Assembly: GCF_001428125.1 (NCBI RefSeq)
Contig: NZ_LMSM01000010.1
Span: 62,001-126,000, forward strand
Direction of reading: 5' to 3'
DNA from: Nocardioides sp. Soil774
GTDB lineage: Bacteria; Actinomycetota; Actinomycetes; Propionibacteriales; Nocardioidaceae
DNA: 64,000 bases
Shown here piece after piece: positions 9,464-20,017 of this stretch (positions are counted from its first letter, which is position 1; each line of letters starts with the position of its first letter). The position numbers and the translations under genes were made by a program. The notes under the pieces are model-generated. The model was not told the DNA's origin. It saw nothing but the letters and a program-made list of their open reading frames with translations, and made no database searches.

Positions 9464-10819
9464 TCAGCGGATGATCTCGCCCAGGTGCGCGGTCGCTCCG
9501 CTGCGCCCGAACGTCGCCACCTTCCGGCCCGCGGGGGTCGTCCAGAGGAGCTGGTCGCCCGGCGTCGGGCCCGTGGCGACGCTCCAGCTCGAGATGCCCT
9601 CGCCGAGGCGCAGCAGCCGTCCGTCCTCGAAGTCGTAGAGGTAGGTGCCGCCCGTCGCCCGGTCGTACGCGGTGAGGGTGAGGTAGTCGCCGCCGGCCAC
9701 CAGGTCGCCGCCGTCGACGCCGCTGGCCTGGACCGTCACGACCTGCTCGCCCTCGGTGGTCACGACCTGCACCCGGTCGTCGCGCACGCCGCCGTCGTAG
9801 GTGCCGCAGTACTGCGTCATCGCGATGCGACCGCCCGCCACGTCGAGGCCGAGCAGGTTGCACCGCGCACCGAGGCGCGGGTCGAAGGACGTCTCCTCCC
9901 CGGTCGACAGGTCACGCACGTGCACGTCGCCGGCGGCGCCGTTGGAGGAGTCGGTCCACACCAGGCGGTCGCCGTCGAAGCCGAAGTCGCCGACCTGCAG
10001 GCCCTCGTCGCGCACGTCGCCCGGGTCGGTGATCGACATCGACCAGAGCGAGCCCACGGACCCCTCGGCGTCGGCGTCGTCCGCCTCCCCGTCCGGCCCG
10101 ACGGGCCACCCGCCGTCGGGGACGCGCCCGGGCCTGGTCAGCACGGTGGCCCAGACCCGGCCGTCGGGGCCGATGCGCACGGTGGGGAAGTCGTCCTGGG
10201 CGGGCAGCGTCGGCCAGCGGACGCTGCGCCAGGTGCTGCTCGTGCGGTCGAGCACGTCGACCTCGGGACGCACCGCCATCCCGTCGTCGTTCACCAGGCG
10301 CATCAGCACCAGGCGGTCCTCGCCGAGCTCGAGCGCCCACGACTGCTGGCCGGCGCCGGGGCGGTCCGGCAGCCACTCCTTCTCGCCCGTCGCGGGGTCC
10401 AGCAGGGCGAAGCGCTCGCGATGGCGCGTCACCGTCGCGCCCTCGCGGAGGAGCACCAGCCCGTCGTCGGTGACGCCGTCGAAGTACTCGCCGTTGTCCG
10501 ACTCGAGGTCCTCGTTGGTGTACGTCGCCAGCTCGCGGTAGTCGGTGCCCACGACGGCGGGGCGGGCCCCGGACAGCGAGATGGTGGGCCCGTCCGCGTG
10601 CGGCACGCCGGCCGCGGCCGGGTCGGGCGCGCTCGGGTCGAGCCACGCCACCGAGCTGAGCGCGATCGCCCCGGCCGCCAGGGAGGTGGCGGCCACGGCC
10701 ACGGTGCGCCGCACGCGGACGCGCCGGCGCCCTGCTGCCACCAGCCCGGCCGGGTCGCCGTGGTCGTGCGGTGGGCTGGCGACAGCGTCGCGCATCAGGT
10801 CGCGCAGCTCGTTCACCAT
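9464..10819 (-). CDS. Sigma-factor-linked membrane protein with beta-propeller-like outer domain
   Basis: A 451-residue protein starting [14 protein letters not shown] basic RRRVRVRR stretch and one transmembrane segment (around residues 37-60) separate a short cytosolic part from a large outside region made of repeated blade-like segments such as RFALLDPATGEKEW and DRATGGTYLYDFEDG, suggesting a WD40/TolB-like propeller. Its ATG overlaps the end of the ECF sigma gene by 7 bases. As with the pair at the left edge, it is probably the membrane partner and possible anti-sigma regulator of that sigma factor, but no zinc-binding anti-sigma motif (HxxxCxxC) is present. What the outer domain senses is unknown. 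Confidence 0.78.
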   Translation of the reverse strand: MVNELRDLMRDAVASPPHDHGDPAGLVAAGRRRVRVRRTVAVAATSLAAGAIALSSVAWLDPSAPDPAAAGVPHADGPTISLSGARPAVVGTDYRELATYTNEDLESDNGEYFDGVTDDGLVLLREGATVTRHRERFALLDPATGEKEWLPDRPGAGQQSWALELGEDRLVLMRLVNDDGMAVRPEVDVLDRTSSTWRSVRWPTLPAQDDFPTVRIGPDGRVWATVLTRPGRVPDGGWPVGPDGEADDADAEGSVGSLWSMSITDPGDVRDEGLQVGDFGFDGDRLVWTDSSNGAAGDVHVRDLSTGEETSFDPRLGARCNLLGLDVAGGRIAMTQYCGTYDGGVRDDRVQVVTTEGEQVVTVQASGVDGGDLVAGGDYLTLTAYDRATGGTYLYDFEDGRLLRLGEGISSWSVATGPTPGDQLLWTTPAGRKVATFGRSGATAHLGEIIR

Positions 10820-11334
10820 GACACGGCTCCTTCGCTCAGGTCGCCGGAAGGCGAGTCGTCTAAGACGGCGCGGAGCGAGAACAGTGCGCGTGAGGTCTGG
10901 CTCTTGACGGTGCCCTCGGTGCACCCGAGCAGCGCGGCCGTGTCGGCCACGGAGAGGTCCTCGAAGTAGCGCAGCACCACGCAGGCGCGCTGCCTCGGCG
11001 GCAGGTCCGCCAGCGCCGACATCAGCGCCGCCCGCGTCGTGACCGCAGCCGCCACGTCCTCGCCGGAGGCCGCCGGGGGGTCGGCCTCCTGCGGGCGCTC
11101 GGTGCTGGACCGGCGTCGCGCGTGGTCGAGGAAGGCGCTGGTCACCGCCTTGCGGGCATAGGCCAGCTCGCCGCCGTTGCGCACCAGCCGCGGCCACCGG
11201 ACGTAGACCCGGACCAGGCCCTCCTGGACGAAGTCCGAGGCCTGGTCCCAGTCGCCGCACATCAGGTAGGCCGTGCGCCGCAGGCGGTCGCGGGCCGACT
11301 GCGCGAACTCGACGAAGGCCGCCTCGTCACGCAC
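10813..11334 (-). CDS. SigE-family ECF RNA polymerase sigma factor
   Basis: A second ECF sigma factor, 173 residues from the GTG at 11334 (GTGCGTGACGAG). Region 2 is [20 protein letters not shown], and region 4 contains [19 protein letters not shown] and the helix-turn-helix [21 protein letters not shown] preferred this GTG over an ATG at 11385 because it has a GGAG ribosome site 7 bases away and the longer version would run through the hairpin at 11348-11370 and almost into the previous gene. It is translationally coupled to the downstream membrane protein. Confidence 0.9.
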   Translation of the reverse strand: MRDEAAFVEFAQSARDRLRRTAYLMCGDWDQASDFVQEGLVRVYVRWPRLVRNGGELAYARKAVTSAFLDHARRRSSTERPQEADPPAASGEDVAAAVTTRAALMSALADLPPRQRACVVLRYFEDLSVADTAALLGCTEGTVKSQTSRALFSLRAVLDDSPSGDLSEGAVSW

Positions 11335-11347
11335 TGCTCTGCTCCAT

Positions 11348-11370
11348 GCCCCCACCAACGTGGTGGGGGC
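11348..11370 (-). terminator. Perfect inverted repeat, terminator or operator
   Basis: GCCCCCACCA, three bases, TGGTGGGGGC: a perfect 10-pair stem in the 60-base gap between the membrane glycosyltransferase gene and the sigma gene, both on the minus strand. It most likely ends the upstream transcript. An operator role for the sigma gene is possible. Confidence 0.55.
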
Positions 11371-11394
11371 GCCCGGAGGTTGCACGCGGCACCC

Positions 11395-12927
11395 TCACTC
11401 GCCCCAGATCGTGCGGTAGGGCGTGCTGCAGTCGACGTCGAGGTGCGCCGGGTCGACGGTGTTGAGGTGGTAGACGCGGTAGCGGTCGCACGCGGTGCCC
11501 ACGAGCTCGTACTTCCGGATCAGGTTGCGCTCGATCGGCCGGGTGCCCAGCTCGCTCCAGGTGTTGATGAAGGTGGCCTCGACGAACCAGGTCGGCGGGT
11601 CGCTGCCGGTCAGCACCGACTCGAGGTCGTCCAGGCCCGGGTCGAGGGTGCGCATCGGCAGCGACCACAGGTAGGGGTAGGGCGAGCTCGCCCGGCTCGC
11701 CCACTGGATGTCGGCGCGGCCGCCGTAGACGAGCACGCGGTCGCCGGGGCGCTCGGCGGCGTTGATGGCCTCCCCGGTGCGCACCTCGACCGGCACCCGG
11801 CCCGCGACCCAGGCGCCGGTCCACCCGACGAGGGCCACCGCGCTGGAGACGACGACCGCTACCACGGCGACGAGCGTGGTGCGGTGCGGCGCGGGGTCGA
11901 GGTGCTCGCGGGCGAGCACGGCGGCGAGCGCGAGGACCAGCGACGGGATCGGCACGAAGAGGTAGGGCGTCCAGAAGCTGCCGCTCACCGCGACGGCCAG
12001 CAGGTCCACGCCCACCGCGGCCGTGACGGAGGCGGCCAGCACCGCGTCGTGGCGCACGAGTGCGGGCAGGCGCAGGAGGAGGCTCGCCAGCACGAGCACC
12101 ATCCCGGTGCCGAGGAAGACCAGCAGCAGCACCGAGATCCGGCTGGTCGCGCCGTGCGAGCCCTGGTCGGCGATGACGCGGCTGGCGTCGGAGCGGAACG
12201 TGACCGTGACGTACCACAGCTCCCCGAGCCGTACGCCGCTCGCGACCGCCCAGCCCACGACCACCACCACCGGCACGGCGGCGCCCGCAACGGCAGCGGC
12301 GGCGCACCGCAGGACGACGCGCCCGGTGAGCTGGCGCGCCAGCACCGAGCCGAGCAGCAGCACGCCCCCGAAGACCAGCCCGCCGACGATGCTCTGCTTC
12401 ATCCCGACCGCGAGCATCGCGAGCAGGCCGGCCCAGAAGGCGTCGGCGTGGGAGACGCGTCGCACGGCGCGCAGCGAGAGCCAGCAGGAGGCGAGCACCA
12501 GCGGGATGCCGAACAGCTCGCCCTTGGCGGCCACCGGGTCGATCTGCGCGTTGCCCACGAGGGCTGCGGTCGCCACGGCCACCCAGCCCGTGAGCCGGTG
12601 GACGGCGGAGGGGTCCGGCACACCCGCGCGGCGCGCGACCTCCCGCGCCGCCGCGGCCGCGGCCAGCACCAGCAGCGCGCAGCCGATCGCGCCGACCAGC
12701 CGGTGCGTGTAGGCCCCGCCGACCGCGTCGGTCGCGCGGATGAGCCAGATGACCGGCGGCGGGCGGTCCACCCAGTAGTGCCCGTAGAGCGAGTCCGGCT
12801 CGGGGTGCCACGAGCGCGCGACCAGCAGGAAGCCCGCCTCGTCGGGGCGCAGCGGCCACAGCAGCGAGGGGAAGCGGGCCACGAACGCGGCCACGGCTGC
12901 CAGCCAGACCACGCGGGAGAAGCCCAT
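11395..12927 (-). CDS. Polytopic membrane glycosyltransferase-like protein (GT-C fold)
   Basis: A roughly 510-residue integral membrane protein with about ten hydrophobic segments and a C-terminal outside domain of about 130 residues. Early in the protein is LRPDEAGFLLVAR followed by YGHYWVDRPPPVIW. An acidic pair in the first outside loop is the mark of GT-C enzymes that use lipid-linked sugars (the ArnT/PMT type). A role in transferring a sugar to cell-wall glycan or protein is therefore likely, but donor and acceptor are not readable. I place the start at ATG 12927, just before the first membrane segment; an in-frame ATG at 12948 adds seven residues. It is divergent from guaB. Confidence 0.75.
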   Translation of the reverse strand: MGFSRVVWLAAVAAFVARFPSLLWPLRPDEAGFLLVARSWHPEPDSLYGHYWVDRPPPVIWLIRATDAVGGAYTHRLVGAIGCALLVLAAAAAAREVARRAGVPDPSAVHRLTGWVAVATAALVGNAQIDPVAAKGELFGIPLVLASCWLSLRAVRRVSHADAFWAGLLAMLAVGMKQSIVGGLVFGGVLLLGSVLARQLTGRVVLRCAAAAVAGAAVPVVVVVGWAVASGVRLGELWYVTVTFRSDASRVIADQGSHGATSRISVLLLVFLGTGMVLVLASLLLRLPALVRHDAVLAASVTAAVGVDLLAVAVSGSFWTPYLFVPIPSLVLALAAVLAREHLDPAPHRTTLVAVVAVVVSSAVALVGWTGAWVAGRVPVEVRTGEAINAAERPGDRVLVYGGRADIQWASRASSPYPYLWSLPMRTLDPGLDDLESVLTGSDPPTWFVEATFINTWSELGTRPIERNLIRKYELVGTACDRYRVYHLNTVDPAHLDVDCSTPYRTIWGE

Positions 12928-12962
12928 GGCGACACTGTCCCAGAGCATCCCCGGCCCGCCCG

Positions 12963-14477
<1,515 letters not shown>

Positions 14478-14483
14478 CGCGGC

Positions 14484-14526
14484 TGGTCCAGACCAGTGTG
14501 CGGAATCGTCAACGTGGTCTGGACCA
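14484..14526 (+). promoter_or_regulatory. Paired TetR operator sites
   Basis: TGGTCCAGACCA at 14484-14495 and its exact reverse complement TGGTCTGGACCA at 14515-14526. Each half is itself nearly symmetric (TGGTC, two bases, GACCA). The right site lies between the -35 region and the -10 of the TetR gene, where a repressor would block transcription. The whole could also fold as a hairpin ending guaB. Confidence 0.7.
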
Positions 14527-14532
14527 ATTGGC

Positions 14533-14538
14533 TACTGT
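14533..14538 (+). promoter_or_regulatory. -10 box TACTGT of the TetR gene
   Basis: TACTGT directly after the right operator half, 28 bases before the GTG start. Unlike its neighbours this gene has a leader with a CAGGGGGTGG ribosome site. Confidence 0.6.
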
Positions 14539-14566
14539 GCAGTCGTAACCAAACAGGGGGTGGCCG

Positions 14567-15292
14567 GTGGTGAGCGGGCGTGGGGCTGGGTCCGTCGCGA
14601 ACGCGACGAACACGCCACGACCGGCCAGCACGCCCACGTCGACGCCCGCTCCAGGGCGGGCGTCGACGGGGGATGTCGCCACCCCGGGCCGCCGCACCTA
14701 CGACGCGAGCGGGCGCCGCGCCGCCGCTGAGCGCCGACGCGCCCACGTCGTCGAGACCGCCTCGCGGCTCTTCGCCGCCCACGGCTGGTCCGGCACGACC
14801 ATCGCCGCGCTCGCGCGGGAGGCGCAGGTCTCGCCCGAGTACGTCACCAAGACCTTCGGCGGCAAGCAGGCGCTGCTCATGGAGGCGGTGCGCTCGGCGT
14901 CGTTCGGCAGGAGCGCGTCGCTGCCGGCGGCGTACGCCGGGCTCCGGCTCGGTGACGAGCCGGACCGGGAGGTGCGTCTGGACCGCTTCGTCGACTTCGT
15001 CTGCGACTCGGTGGAGCCGATGGCGCCCTTCCTGCCGGCGATGAACCAGGGGGCCGCCGACGACGAGCGCATGCGGACCATCCTCGGGGCCGCCCGGGGC
15101 GGGCACGTCGACATCATCCGCGCCGTCGTCCCTCTCCTCGCGCCCGGCCCGGTGCGTCCCGACGCCGTGGACGAGGTCGTCGTGCTGACCCGCGGTGAGA
15201 CCTACCTGGTCTTCGCCGCCGAGCTGGGCTGGACGCGCGAGCGCTACGCCGCGTGGCTGCGCCGCTCGATCGACGCCGCGGTCACGGGCTGA
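14567..15292 (+). CDS. TetR/AcrR-family transcriptional regulator
   Basis: A 241-residue repressor. After a low-complexity Thr/Pro/Ala-rich leader of about 45 residues comes the TetR DNA-binding domain: VVETASRLFAAHGWSGTTIA, then ALAREAQVSPEYVTKTFGGK. The rest is a ligand-binding helical domain with no recognisable ligand signature. It most likely represses itself through the two operator halves at 14484-14526. It sits between guaB and guaB3, which are otherwise neighbours in related genomes, so it may be an insertion into that block. Whether it also affects guaB3 is unknown. The unusually long N-terminal leader could mean the true start is further downstream. Confidence 0.85.
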   Translation: MVSGRGAGSVANATNTPRPASTPTSTPAPGRASTGDVATPGRRTYDASGRRAAAERRRAHVVETASRLFAAHGWSGTTIAALAREAQVSPEYVTKTFGGKQALLMEAVRSASFGRSASLPAAYAGLRLGDEPDREVRLDRFVDFVCDSVEPMAPFLPAMNQGAADDERMRTILGAARGGHVDIIRAVVPLLAPGPVRPDAVDEVVVLTRGETYLVFAAELGWTRERYAAWLRRSIDAAVTG

Positions 15293-15306
15293 TCCGCACG
15301 CGCCGA

Positions 15307-15312
15307 TAGGCT
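15307..15312 (+). promoter_or_regulatory. -10 box TAGGCT for leaderless guaB3 mRNA
   Basis: TAGGCT with 6 bases to the GTG at 15319 and no ribosome site between. Confidence 0.72.
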
Positions 15313-15318
15313 GAGTGC

Positions 15319-16428
15319 GTGACCGAGATCGAGATCGGCCGTGCCAAGCGCGGTCGCCGCGCCTACTCCTTCGACGACATCGCGATCGTGCCCTCGCGGC
15401 GCACCCGCGACCCCGAGGAGGTCAGCACCGCCTGGCAGATCGACGCCTACCGCTTCGACATCCCGGTGCTCGCCGCGCCGATGGACTCCGTCATGTCGCC
15501 GTCGACGGCGATCGCGCTGGGCCAGATGGGCGGCCTCGGGGTGCTCAACCTCGAGGGACTGTGGACGCGCTACGACGACCCGACCGGGCTGCTCGAGGAG
15601 GTCGCCGGCCTCCAGGGGTCCGAGGCGACGCGCCGGATGCAGGAGATCTACACCGAGCCCATCAAGCCCGAGCTGATCACCGCGCGGCTCAAGGAGGTGC
15701 GCGCGGCCGGCGTCACCGTCGCCGGCTCGCTCTCGCCGCAGCGCACCAAGGAGCACGTCAAGGCAGTCGTCGATGCCGGCGTCGACATGTTCGTCATCCG
15801 CGGCACCACGGTCAGCGCCGAGCACGTGAGCAGCCAGGCCGAGCCGCTGAACCTCAAGGAGTTCATCTACGAGCTCGACGTCCCCGTCATCGTGGGCGGG
15901 TGCGCGACCTACCAGGCCGCCCTCCACCTGATGCGCACCGGCGCGGCGGGCGTGCTGGTCGGCTTCGGTGGAGGCGCCGCGCACACCACCCGCACGGTGC
16001 TCGGCGTCGCGGTGCCCATGGCCAGCGCGGTCGCGGACGTGGCGGCAGCCCGCCGCGACTACCTCGACGAGTCGGGCGGTCGCTACGTCCACGTCATCGC
16101 CGACGGCTCCATCGGCAGCTCGGGCGACATCGCCAAGGCGATCGCGTGCGGTGCCGACGCCGTCATGATCGGCTCGCCCCTGGCCCGCGCCTCCGAGGCG
16201 CCGGGTCGCGGCTTCCACTGGGGGAGCGAGGCCACCCACGCCGACCTCCCGCGCGGCCAGCGCGTCGAGTTCGCGCCGGTCGGGACGCTGGAGGAGATCA
16301 TGTTCGGCCCGTCGCGCACCGCGGACGGCACCATGAACCTGGTCGGTGCGCTGCGGCGCGCGATGGCGACCACGGGCTACACCGAGCTCAAGGAGTTCCA
16401 GCGCATCGAGGTCGTCGTCCAGCACTGA
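15319..16428 (+). CDS. guaB3: GuaB3 family IMP dehydrogenase-related protein
   Basis: A 369-residue TIM-barrel protein related to IMP dehydrogenase but without the CBS pair. Barrel segments such as VLAAPMDSVMSPSTAIALGQ and HVIADGSIGSSGDIAKAI are well conserved. The loop equivalent to GPGSICTTR in GuaB reads GGGAAHTTR here, so the catalytic Cys position holds His. That argues against ordinary IMP oxidation through a covalent Cys intermediate. The protein is conserved next to guaB across actinobacteria, and its exact role is not settled. GTG start, apparently leaderless. Confidence 0.9.
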   Translation: MTEIEIGRAKRGRRAYSFDDIAIVPSRRTRDPEEVSTAWQIDAYRFDIPVLAAPMDSVMSPSTAIALGQMGGLGVLNLEGLWTRYDDPTGLLEEVAGLQGSEATRRMQEIYTEPIKPELITARLKEVRAAGVTVAGSLSPQRTKEHVKAVVDAGVDMFVIRGTTVSAEHVSSQAEPLNLKEFIYELDVPVIVGGCATYQAALHLMRTGAAGVLVGFGGGAAHTTRTVLGVAVPMASAVADVAAARRDYLDESGGRYVHVIADGSIGSSGDIAKAIACGADAVMIGSPLARASEAPGRGFHWGSEATHADLPRGQRVEFAPVGTLEEIMFGPSRTADGTMNLVGALRRAMATTGYTELKEFQRIEVVVQH

Positions 16429-16509
16429 GCCGCGGTTGGACAAAACTGCTCGAAGTGTCAAATGCTGGGATGAAGCGACCATCCGGTAGCAACGCTCCCG
16501 GCGGCCACC

Positions 16510-16515
16510 TACCCT
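16510..16515 (+). promoter_or_regulatory. -10 box TACCCT for leaderless aldehyde dehydrogenase mRNA
   Basis: TACCCT with 6 bases to the ATG at 16522. About 50-75 bases upstream (16436-16462) is an imperfect inverted pair TTGGACA and TGTCAAA that could bind a regulator. Confidence 0.65.
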
Positions 16516-16521
16516 CCGGGT

Positions 16522-18159
16522 ATGAGTGAGCAGAGCCCTGCCTCGAGCCCGGACCGCCACCCCGACCCGCTGGCCGGCGACGGGCCTGCCGACCCCGAGC
16601 ACGACAGCACGGCGGCGTACGCCCTCGACCGGTCCTACGTCGCCGGGCTGACCGGTCGCGTGGTCAGCACGACGGGGGAGACCCACGCGGTCTCCTCGCC
16701 GATCGGCGGCGCCCCGCTGGCCTACGTGCCCCAGTCGAGCACCCAGGACGTCGCCGAGGCCTTCGTCCGCGCCCGCCGCGCGCAGGTGTCGTGGGCCGCG
16801 ACCTCGCTCGACGAGCGCGCGGCCGCACTGCTCCGGCTGCACGACCTGCTGCTCGACCGCCAGGACGAGCTGATCGACCTGGTGGTGTGGGAGTCGGGCA
16901 AGGCCCGCAAGGACGCCTACCTCGAGGTCGCGCACCTCGCCCTCACCGCGCGCTACTACGCGCGCACCGCCCACGAGCACCTCGACACCCGCCGCGTCGG
17001 CGGGATGTTCCCGCTGCTCACGCGGGCCGAGGTGAGCCGCGTGCCCAAGGGCGTCGTCGGCATCATCTCGCCGTGGAACTACCCCCTCACCATGGCGCTG
17101 TGCGACGGCCTGCCTGCGCTGCTGGCCGGCAACGCCGTGGTGGCCAAGCCCGACGCCCAGACCATGCTGACCGCGCTGCTGGCCGCCCGCCTGCTCGACC
17201 AGGCGGGCTTCCCCGCCGAGCTCTGGCAGGTCGTCGCCGGCCCCGGCCCGGAGGTCGGCGGCGCCGTGGTGGCGGGTGCCGACTACGTCTGCTTCACCGG
17301 CTCGACCGCCACCGGGCGGCTGATCGCGCGCCAGTGTGCCGACCGGCTGATCGGCTGCTCGCTCGAGCTCGGCGGCAAGAACCCGATGCTGGTGCTGCGC
17401 GACGCCGACGTGCAGCGCGCCGCGGAGGGCGCCGTGCGCGGCGTCTTCTCCAACGCCGGGCAGCTCTGCGTCTCGACCGAGCGGCTCTTCGTCGCCGACC
17501 AGGTCTACGACCGCTTCGTCGACGCCTTCGTCTCCCGCACCCAGGCCCTGACGCTCGGGGCCAGCCTCGACTGGAGCGTCGACATGGGGTCGCTGATCTC
17601 CCAGGCCCAGCTCGACGCGGTCACCGCGCACGTCGACGACGCGGTGGCCAAGGGCGCGCGGGTGCTGGCGGGCGGCAAGGCCCGCCCCGACCTCGGCCCC
17701 TTCGTCTTCGAGCCCACGATCCTCGAGGGCGTCTCGGCCGACATGGAGTGCTTCGCCCGCGAGACCTTCGGCCCGGTCGTCTCGCTCTACCGCTTCCACG
17801 GCGAGGACGAGGCGGTCGCGCGCGCCAACGACGGGAGCTACGGCCTCAACGCCTCGATCTGGACCCGTGACGGCGCCCGTGGTCGCGCGCTCGCGCGCCG
17901 GATCAGGTGCGGCACGGTCAACGTCAACGAGGCCTACGGCGCGACGTTCGGCTCGCTCGGCGCCCCGATGGGCGGCATGCGCGAGTCGGGGGTCGGGCGC
18001 CGGCAGGGCGCGGAGGGCATCCACCGCTACACCGAGGCGCAGTCCGTCGCCACCCAGCGCCTGGTGCCCATCGCGCCGATGCTCGGGATGTCGGAGGAGA
18101 CCAACGCCAAGGTGCTCACCGCGTCCCTGCGGCTGCTCAACAAGCTGGGGCGAGCATGA
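16522..18159 (+). CDS. gabD2: Succinate-semialdehyde dehydrogenase, GabD2 type
   Basis: An NAD(P)-dependent aldehyde dehydrogenase of 545 residues. The catalytic Glu is in LELGGKNPM (about residue 283) and the catalytic Cys in GQLCVSTER (about residue 316); the Rossmann motif FTGSTATGR is also complete. The sequence fits the actinobacterial GabD2 group that oxidises succinic semialdehyde to succinate. A poorly conserved acidic N-terminal stretch of about 35 residues precedes the fold. The ATG of the GMC oxidoreductase overlaps its stop (ATGA), so the two form an operon. The choice of succinic semialdehyde over another aldehyde rests on family resemblance. Confidence 0.88.
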   Translation: MSEQSPASSPDRHPDPLAGDGPADPEHDSTAAYALDRSYVAGLTGRVVSTTGETHAVSSPIGGAPLAYVPQSSTQDVAEAFVRARRAQVSWAATSLDERAAALLRLHDLLLDRQDELIDLVVWESGKARKDAYLEVAHLALTARYYARTAHEHLDTRRVGGMFPLLTRAEVSRVPKGVVGIISPWNYPLTMALCDGLPALLAGNAVVAKPDAQTMLTALLAARLLDQAGFPAELWQVVAGPGPEVGGAVVAGADYVCFTGSTATGRLIARQCADRLIGCSLELGGKNPMLVLRDADVQRAAEGAVRGVFSNAGQLCVSTERLFVADQVYDRFVDAFVSRTQALTLGASLDWSVDMGSLISQAQLDAVTAHVDDAVAKGARVLAGGKARPDLGPFVFEPTILEGVSADMECFARETFGPVVSLYRFHGEDEAVARANDGSYGLNASIWTRDGARGRALARRIRCGTVNVNEAYGATFGSLGAPMGGMRESGVGRRQGAEGIHRYTEAQSVATQRLVPIAPMLGMSEETNAKVLTASLRLLNKLGRA

Positions 18160-19883
18160 ACGCCTCCCGCACGAGCACGCCGGTGCACTACGACGTCCTG
18201 GTCATCGGCTCCGGCTTCGGTGGCTCCGTCACGGCGCTGCGGCTGGTCGAGAAGGGCTACTCGGTCGGCGTGCTCGAGGCGGGCGCCCGGTTCGAGGACG
18301 ACGACTTCCCGGCGACGTCGTTCGACGCCAAGCGGTTCCTCTTCGCACCGGCGCTGGGGATGTACGGCATCCAGCGCATCGACATGGTCAAGGACTGCAT
18401 GATCCTGGCCGGTGCGGGTGTCGGCGGCGGCTCGCTGGTCTACGCCAACACGCTCTACGAGCCGCTCGACGCCTTCTACCGCGACCCGTCGTGGGCCCAC
18501 ATCACCGACTGGAAGGCCGAGCTCGCGCCCTACTACGACCAGGCCAAGCGGATGCTCGGCGTGGTCCAGAACCCGTTGCACACGCCGGCTGACGAGGTGA
18601 TGAAGCAGGTCGCGGAGGACATGGGGGTGGGCCACACGTTCCACCCGACCCCGGTCGGGGTCTTCTTCGGCGGTCCCGACGCCCGTGGCGGCGAGGAGGT
18701 GGCCGACCCGTTCTTCGGCGGCGCCGGCCCGGCCCGCAACGCCTGCCTCAACTGCGGCGAGTGCATGACGGGGTGCCGGCACAACGCCAAGAACACCCTG
18801 GTGAAGAACTACCTCCACCTCGCCGAGCAGGCCGGTGCCGTCGTGCACCCGCTGACCACGGTGACGCGCGTACGCCCCCGCGCCGGCGGCGGCTACGAGG
18901 TCAGCACCCGCTGGACCAAGGCCAAGCTGTCGCGGCGTACGGCCGTGAAGACGTTCACCGCCGACCAGGTCGTCTTCTCCGCCGCCGCGCTCGGCACCCA
19001 GAAGCTGCTCCACCAGCTCAAGGGCGAGGGCGACCTGCCCGGCATCAGCGACCGGCTCGGCGTGCTGACCCGCACCAACTCCGAGGCGATCCTGGGCGCG
19101 CTCGCGCCCGACACCTCCGTCGACTACACCCGCGGCGTGGCGATCACGTCGTCGTGGCACCCCGACGAGGTCACCCACATCGAGCCCTGCCGCTACGGCC
19201 ACGGCTCCAACGCGATGGCGCTGATGCAGACCGTGCTGGCCGACGACATCCCGGGCCGCTCGCGCGTGCGCACCTGGCTCAAGGAGCTGTGGGCGCAGCG
19301 CCGCACGGCCTTCGACCTCTACGACTTCAAGCACTGGTCCGAGCGCACGATCGTCGCGCTGGTGATGCAGACCCTCGACAACTCGATCACCACCAAGGGC
19401 GTCAAGGGTCGCTTCGGCTGGCGGATGACCAGCGAGCAGGGCCACGGCCTGCCCAACCCGACCTACATCCCGATCGCCTACGAGGCGACCCGGCGGATGG
19501 CCGACGTCCTCGGCGGCACCGCGGGCGCCAACGTGGGGGAGGCGTTCAACCGACCACTGACCGCGCACTTCATCGGCGGCTGCACGATCGGCGACTCGCG
19601 CGAGACCGGCGTGGTCGATCCCTGGCAGCGGCTCTACGGCCACGAGGGCCTGCACGTCGTCGACGGCTCGACCGTCTCGGCCAACCTGGGGGTGAACCCG
19701 TCGCTCACGATCACCGCGCAGGCCGAGCGGGCGATGGCGTTCTGGCCCAACAAGGGCGAGCCCGACCCGCGGCCCGCACTGGGGTCGGCGTACCGCCGTC
19801 TGGCGCCCGTCGAGCCCAAGAACCCGGTGGTCCCGGAGGCCGCTCCGGGGGCGTTGCGGCTGCCGATCGTCGGGGTCAGCTGA
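18156..19883 (+). CDS. GMC-family FAD oxidoreductase (cholesterol-oxidase-like)
   Basis: A 575-residue flavoprotein. The FAD-binding motif VIGSGFGGSVTALRLVEKG is at the N-terminus, an LAGAGVGGGSLVYANTLYEP segment follows, and the C-terminal GMC region contains VVDGSTVSANLGVNPSLTIT. A four-Cys stretch ACLNCGECMTGCRHNAKNTL is kept; it is typical of the ChoD-type branch. Relatives near guaA in mycobacteria are called cholesterol oxidases, although true sterol activity is doubtful for that branch. It is translationally coupled to the aldehyde dehydrogenase, so an alcohol-to-aldehyde-to-acid sequence is conceivable. A strong hairpin follows at 20018-20058. Confidence 0.85.
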   Translation: MNASRTSTPVHYDVLVIGSGFGGSVTALRLVEKGYSVGVLEAGARFEDDDFPATSFDAKRFLFAPALGMYGIQRIDMVKDCMILAGAGVGGGSLVYANTLYEPLDAFYRDPSWAHITDWKAELAPYYDQAKRMLGVVQNPLHTPADEVMKQVAEDMGVGHTFHPTPVGVFFGGPDARGGEEVADPFFGGAGPARNACLNCGECMTGCRHNAKNTLVKNYLHLAEQAGAVVHPLTTVTRVRPRAGGGYEVSTRWTKAKLSRRTAVKTFTADQVVFSAAALGTQKLLHQLKGEGDLPGISDRLGVLTRTNSEAILGALAPDTSVDYTRGVAITSSWHPDEVTHIEPCRYGHGSNAMALMQTVLADDIPGRSRVRTWLKELWAQRRTAFDLYDFKHWSERTIVALVMQTLDNSITTKGVKGRFGWRMTSEQGHGLPNPTYIPIAYEATRRMADVLGGTAGANVGEAFNRPLTAHFIGGCTIGDSRETGVVDPWQRLYGHEGLHVVDGSTVSANLGVNPSLTITAQAERAMAFWPNKGEPDPRPALGSAYRRLAPVEPKNPVVPEAAPGALRLPIVGVS

Positions 19884-20017
19884 AAAGACCTCGCGGGGGC
19901 CCGTAACCACCCCCCGCAGGCGTCGTTGGGCGGGGTGAGGGCCCCGGCAGTCATGCTCCCTCCCAAGGGCCGGGTCCTTCGATCTCGGCACTGTTCGTCA
20001 GTGGCGGGGACACAAGT

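Noticed and set aside
15244..18024. Very long open frame on the minus strand opposite guaB3 and the aldehyde dehydrogenase
   Set aside because: It is the mirror of G/C-rich codon bias in real genes; its protein is low-complexity Arg/Ala/Gly/Asp/Val and no domain or start signal is present.
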